Origin: Treponema sp.
GTDB taxonomy: Bacteria > Spirochaetota > Spirochaetia > Treponematales > Breznakiellaceae
NCBI GenBank assembly: GCA_031281685.1
Contig: JAITFA010000027.1
Location: 1-14,650 of the forward strand
DNA length: 14,650 nucleotides
Reading direction: 5' to 3'
Part shown: positions 14,559 through 14,650 of the stretch, piece by piece
How positions within the stretch are numbered: position 1 is the stretch's first letter
Layout of the letters: each line of letters starts with the position of its first letter
Program-made: the position numbers and the translations under genes
Notes under the pieces: model-generated
What the model was told of the DNA's origin: nothing
What the model saw: the letters and a program-made list of their open reading frames with translations, nothing else
The model's database searches: none

Positions 14559-14627
14559 CTTCCACGGCGGAATTCATGAGATTTGCGATGATTGTCAATA
14601 CCAATGAAATAGTTAAGTGAAGGGAAT
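14559..14627 (+). other. Spacer between array 2 and a possible new gene
   Basis: This is unique sequence after the last repeat unit. It contains AGGG (14621-14624) just before ATG 14628. No clear promoter boxes were found. Confidence 0.3.
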
Positions 14628-14650
14628 ATGCGTGTTTGTTACGGTTTTAA
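14628..14650 (+). CDS. Possible start of a gene cut by the window edge
   Basis: An ATG at 14628 is preceded by AAGGGA at 14620-14625. The frame is open for the seven codons available (MRVCYGF) and then leaves the window. It is too short to identify; it could equally be chance. Confidence 0.3.

Noticed and set aside
14248..14604. Open frame on the - strand of array 2, and its + strand counterpart at 14231-14620
   Set aside because: Both result from a 21-bp period without stop codons; the + frame starts at a GTG with no ribosome binding site, and neither shows signs of translation.
14575..14620. Short 14-codon frame after array 2
   Set aside because: It has no ribosome binding site and is merely the end of the open frame running out of the repeats.

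Overview
The window is bacterial chromosome of about 50% G+C. The best guess is a spirochaete of the Treponema group, possibly a gut species. This is inferred from three things: the order rpsB-tsf-frr-uppS-cdsA with no pyrH between tsf and frr, a ribosomal protein S2 with a long acidic tail, and a chemoreceptor carrying a haem gas-sensor domain. No rRNA, tRNA, insertion sequence, phage gene or CRISPR array was seen.

Layout. (1) 1-510 holds an AT-rich gene for an unknown membrane protein, cut by the window edge. (2) 507-3121 holds an energy-coupling-factor (ECF) transporter pair on the + strand: a double-ATPase protein and its transmembrane coupling protein, joined by overlapping stop/start codons. 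No substrate-binding S component is present. (3) 3125-3345 is a non-coding array of ten 22-bp units. (4) 3387-7435 is a + strand unit with a good promoter: a chemoreceptor with a C-terminal H-NOX domain, then deoC, then an iron-dependent alcohol dehydrogenase. DeoC releases acetaldehyde and the dehydrogenase could reduce it to ethanol, so a gas-sensing receptor appears to be made together with a small fermentative module. (5) 7497-11493, on the - strand, is the translation and envelope cluster rpsB-tsf-frr-uppS-cdsA. (6) maf (- strand) and a YkpA/YbiT-type ABC-F ATPase (+ strand) diverge from a 230-bp intergenic region. (7) 14095-14627 is non-coding and dominated by a second array, about 17 units in exact 21-bp register, each built around a palindrome. 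(8) A new + strand gene may begin at 14628.

The most notable items are the MCP-H-NOX receptor, whose distal pocket has the tyrosine associated with O2 binding, and the two helically phased palindromic arrays. Each array begins soon after the stop codon of a + strand gene. In the second array, a divergent unit keeps its palindrome by changing both arms together.
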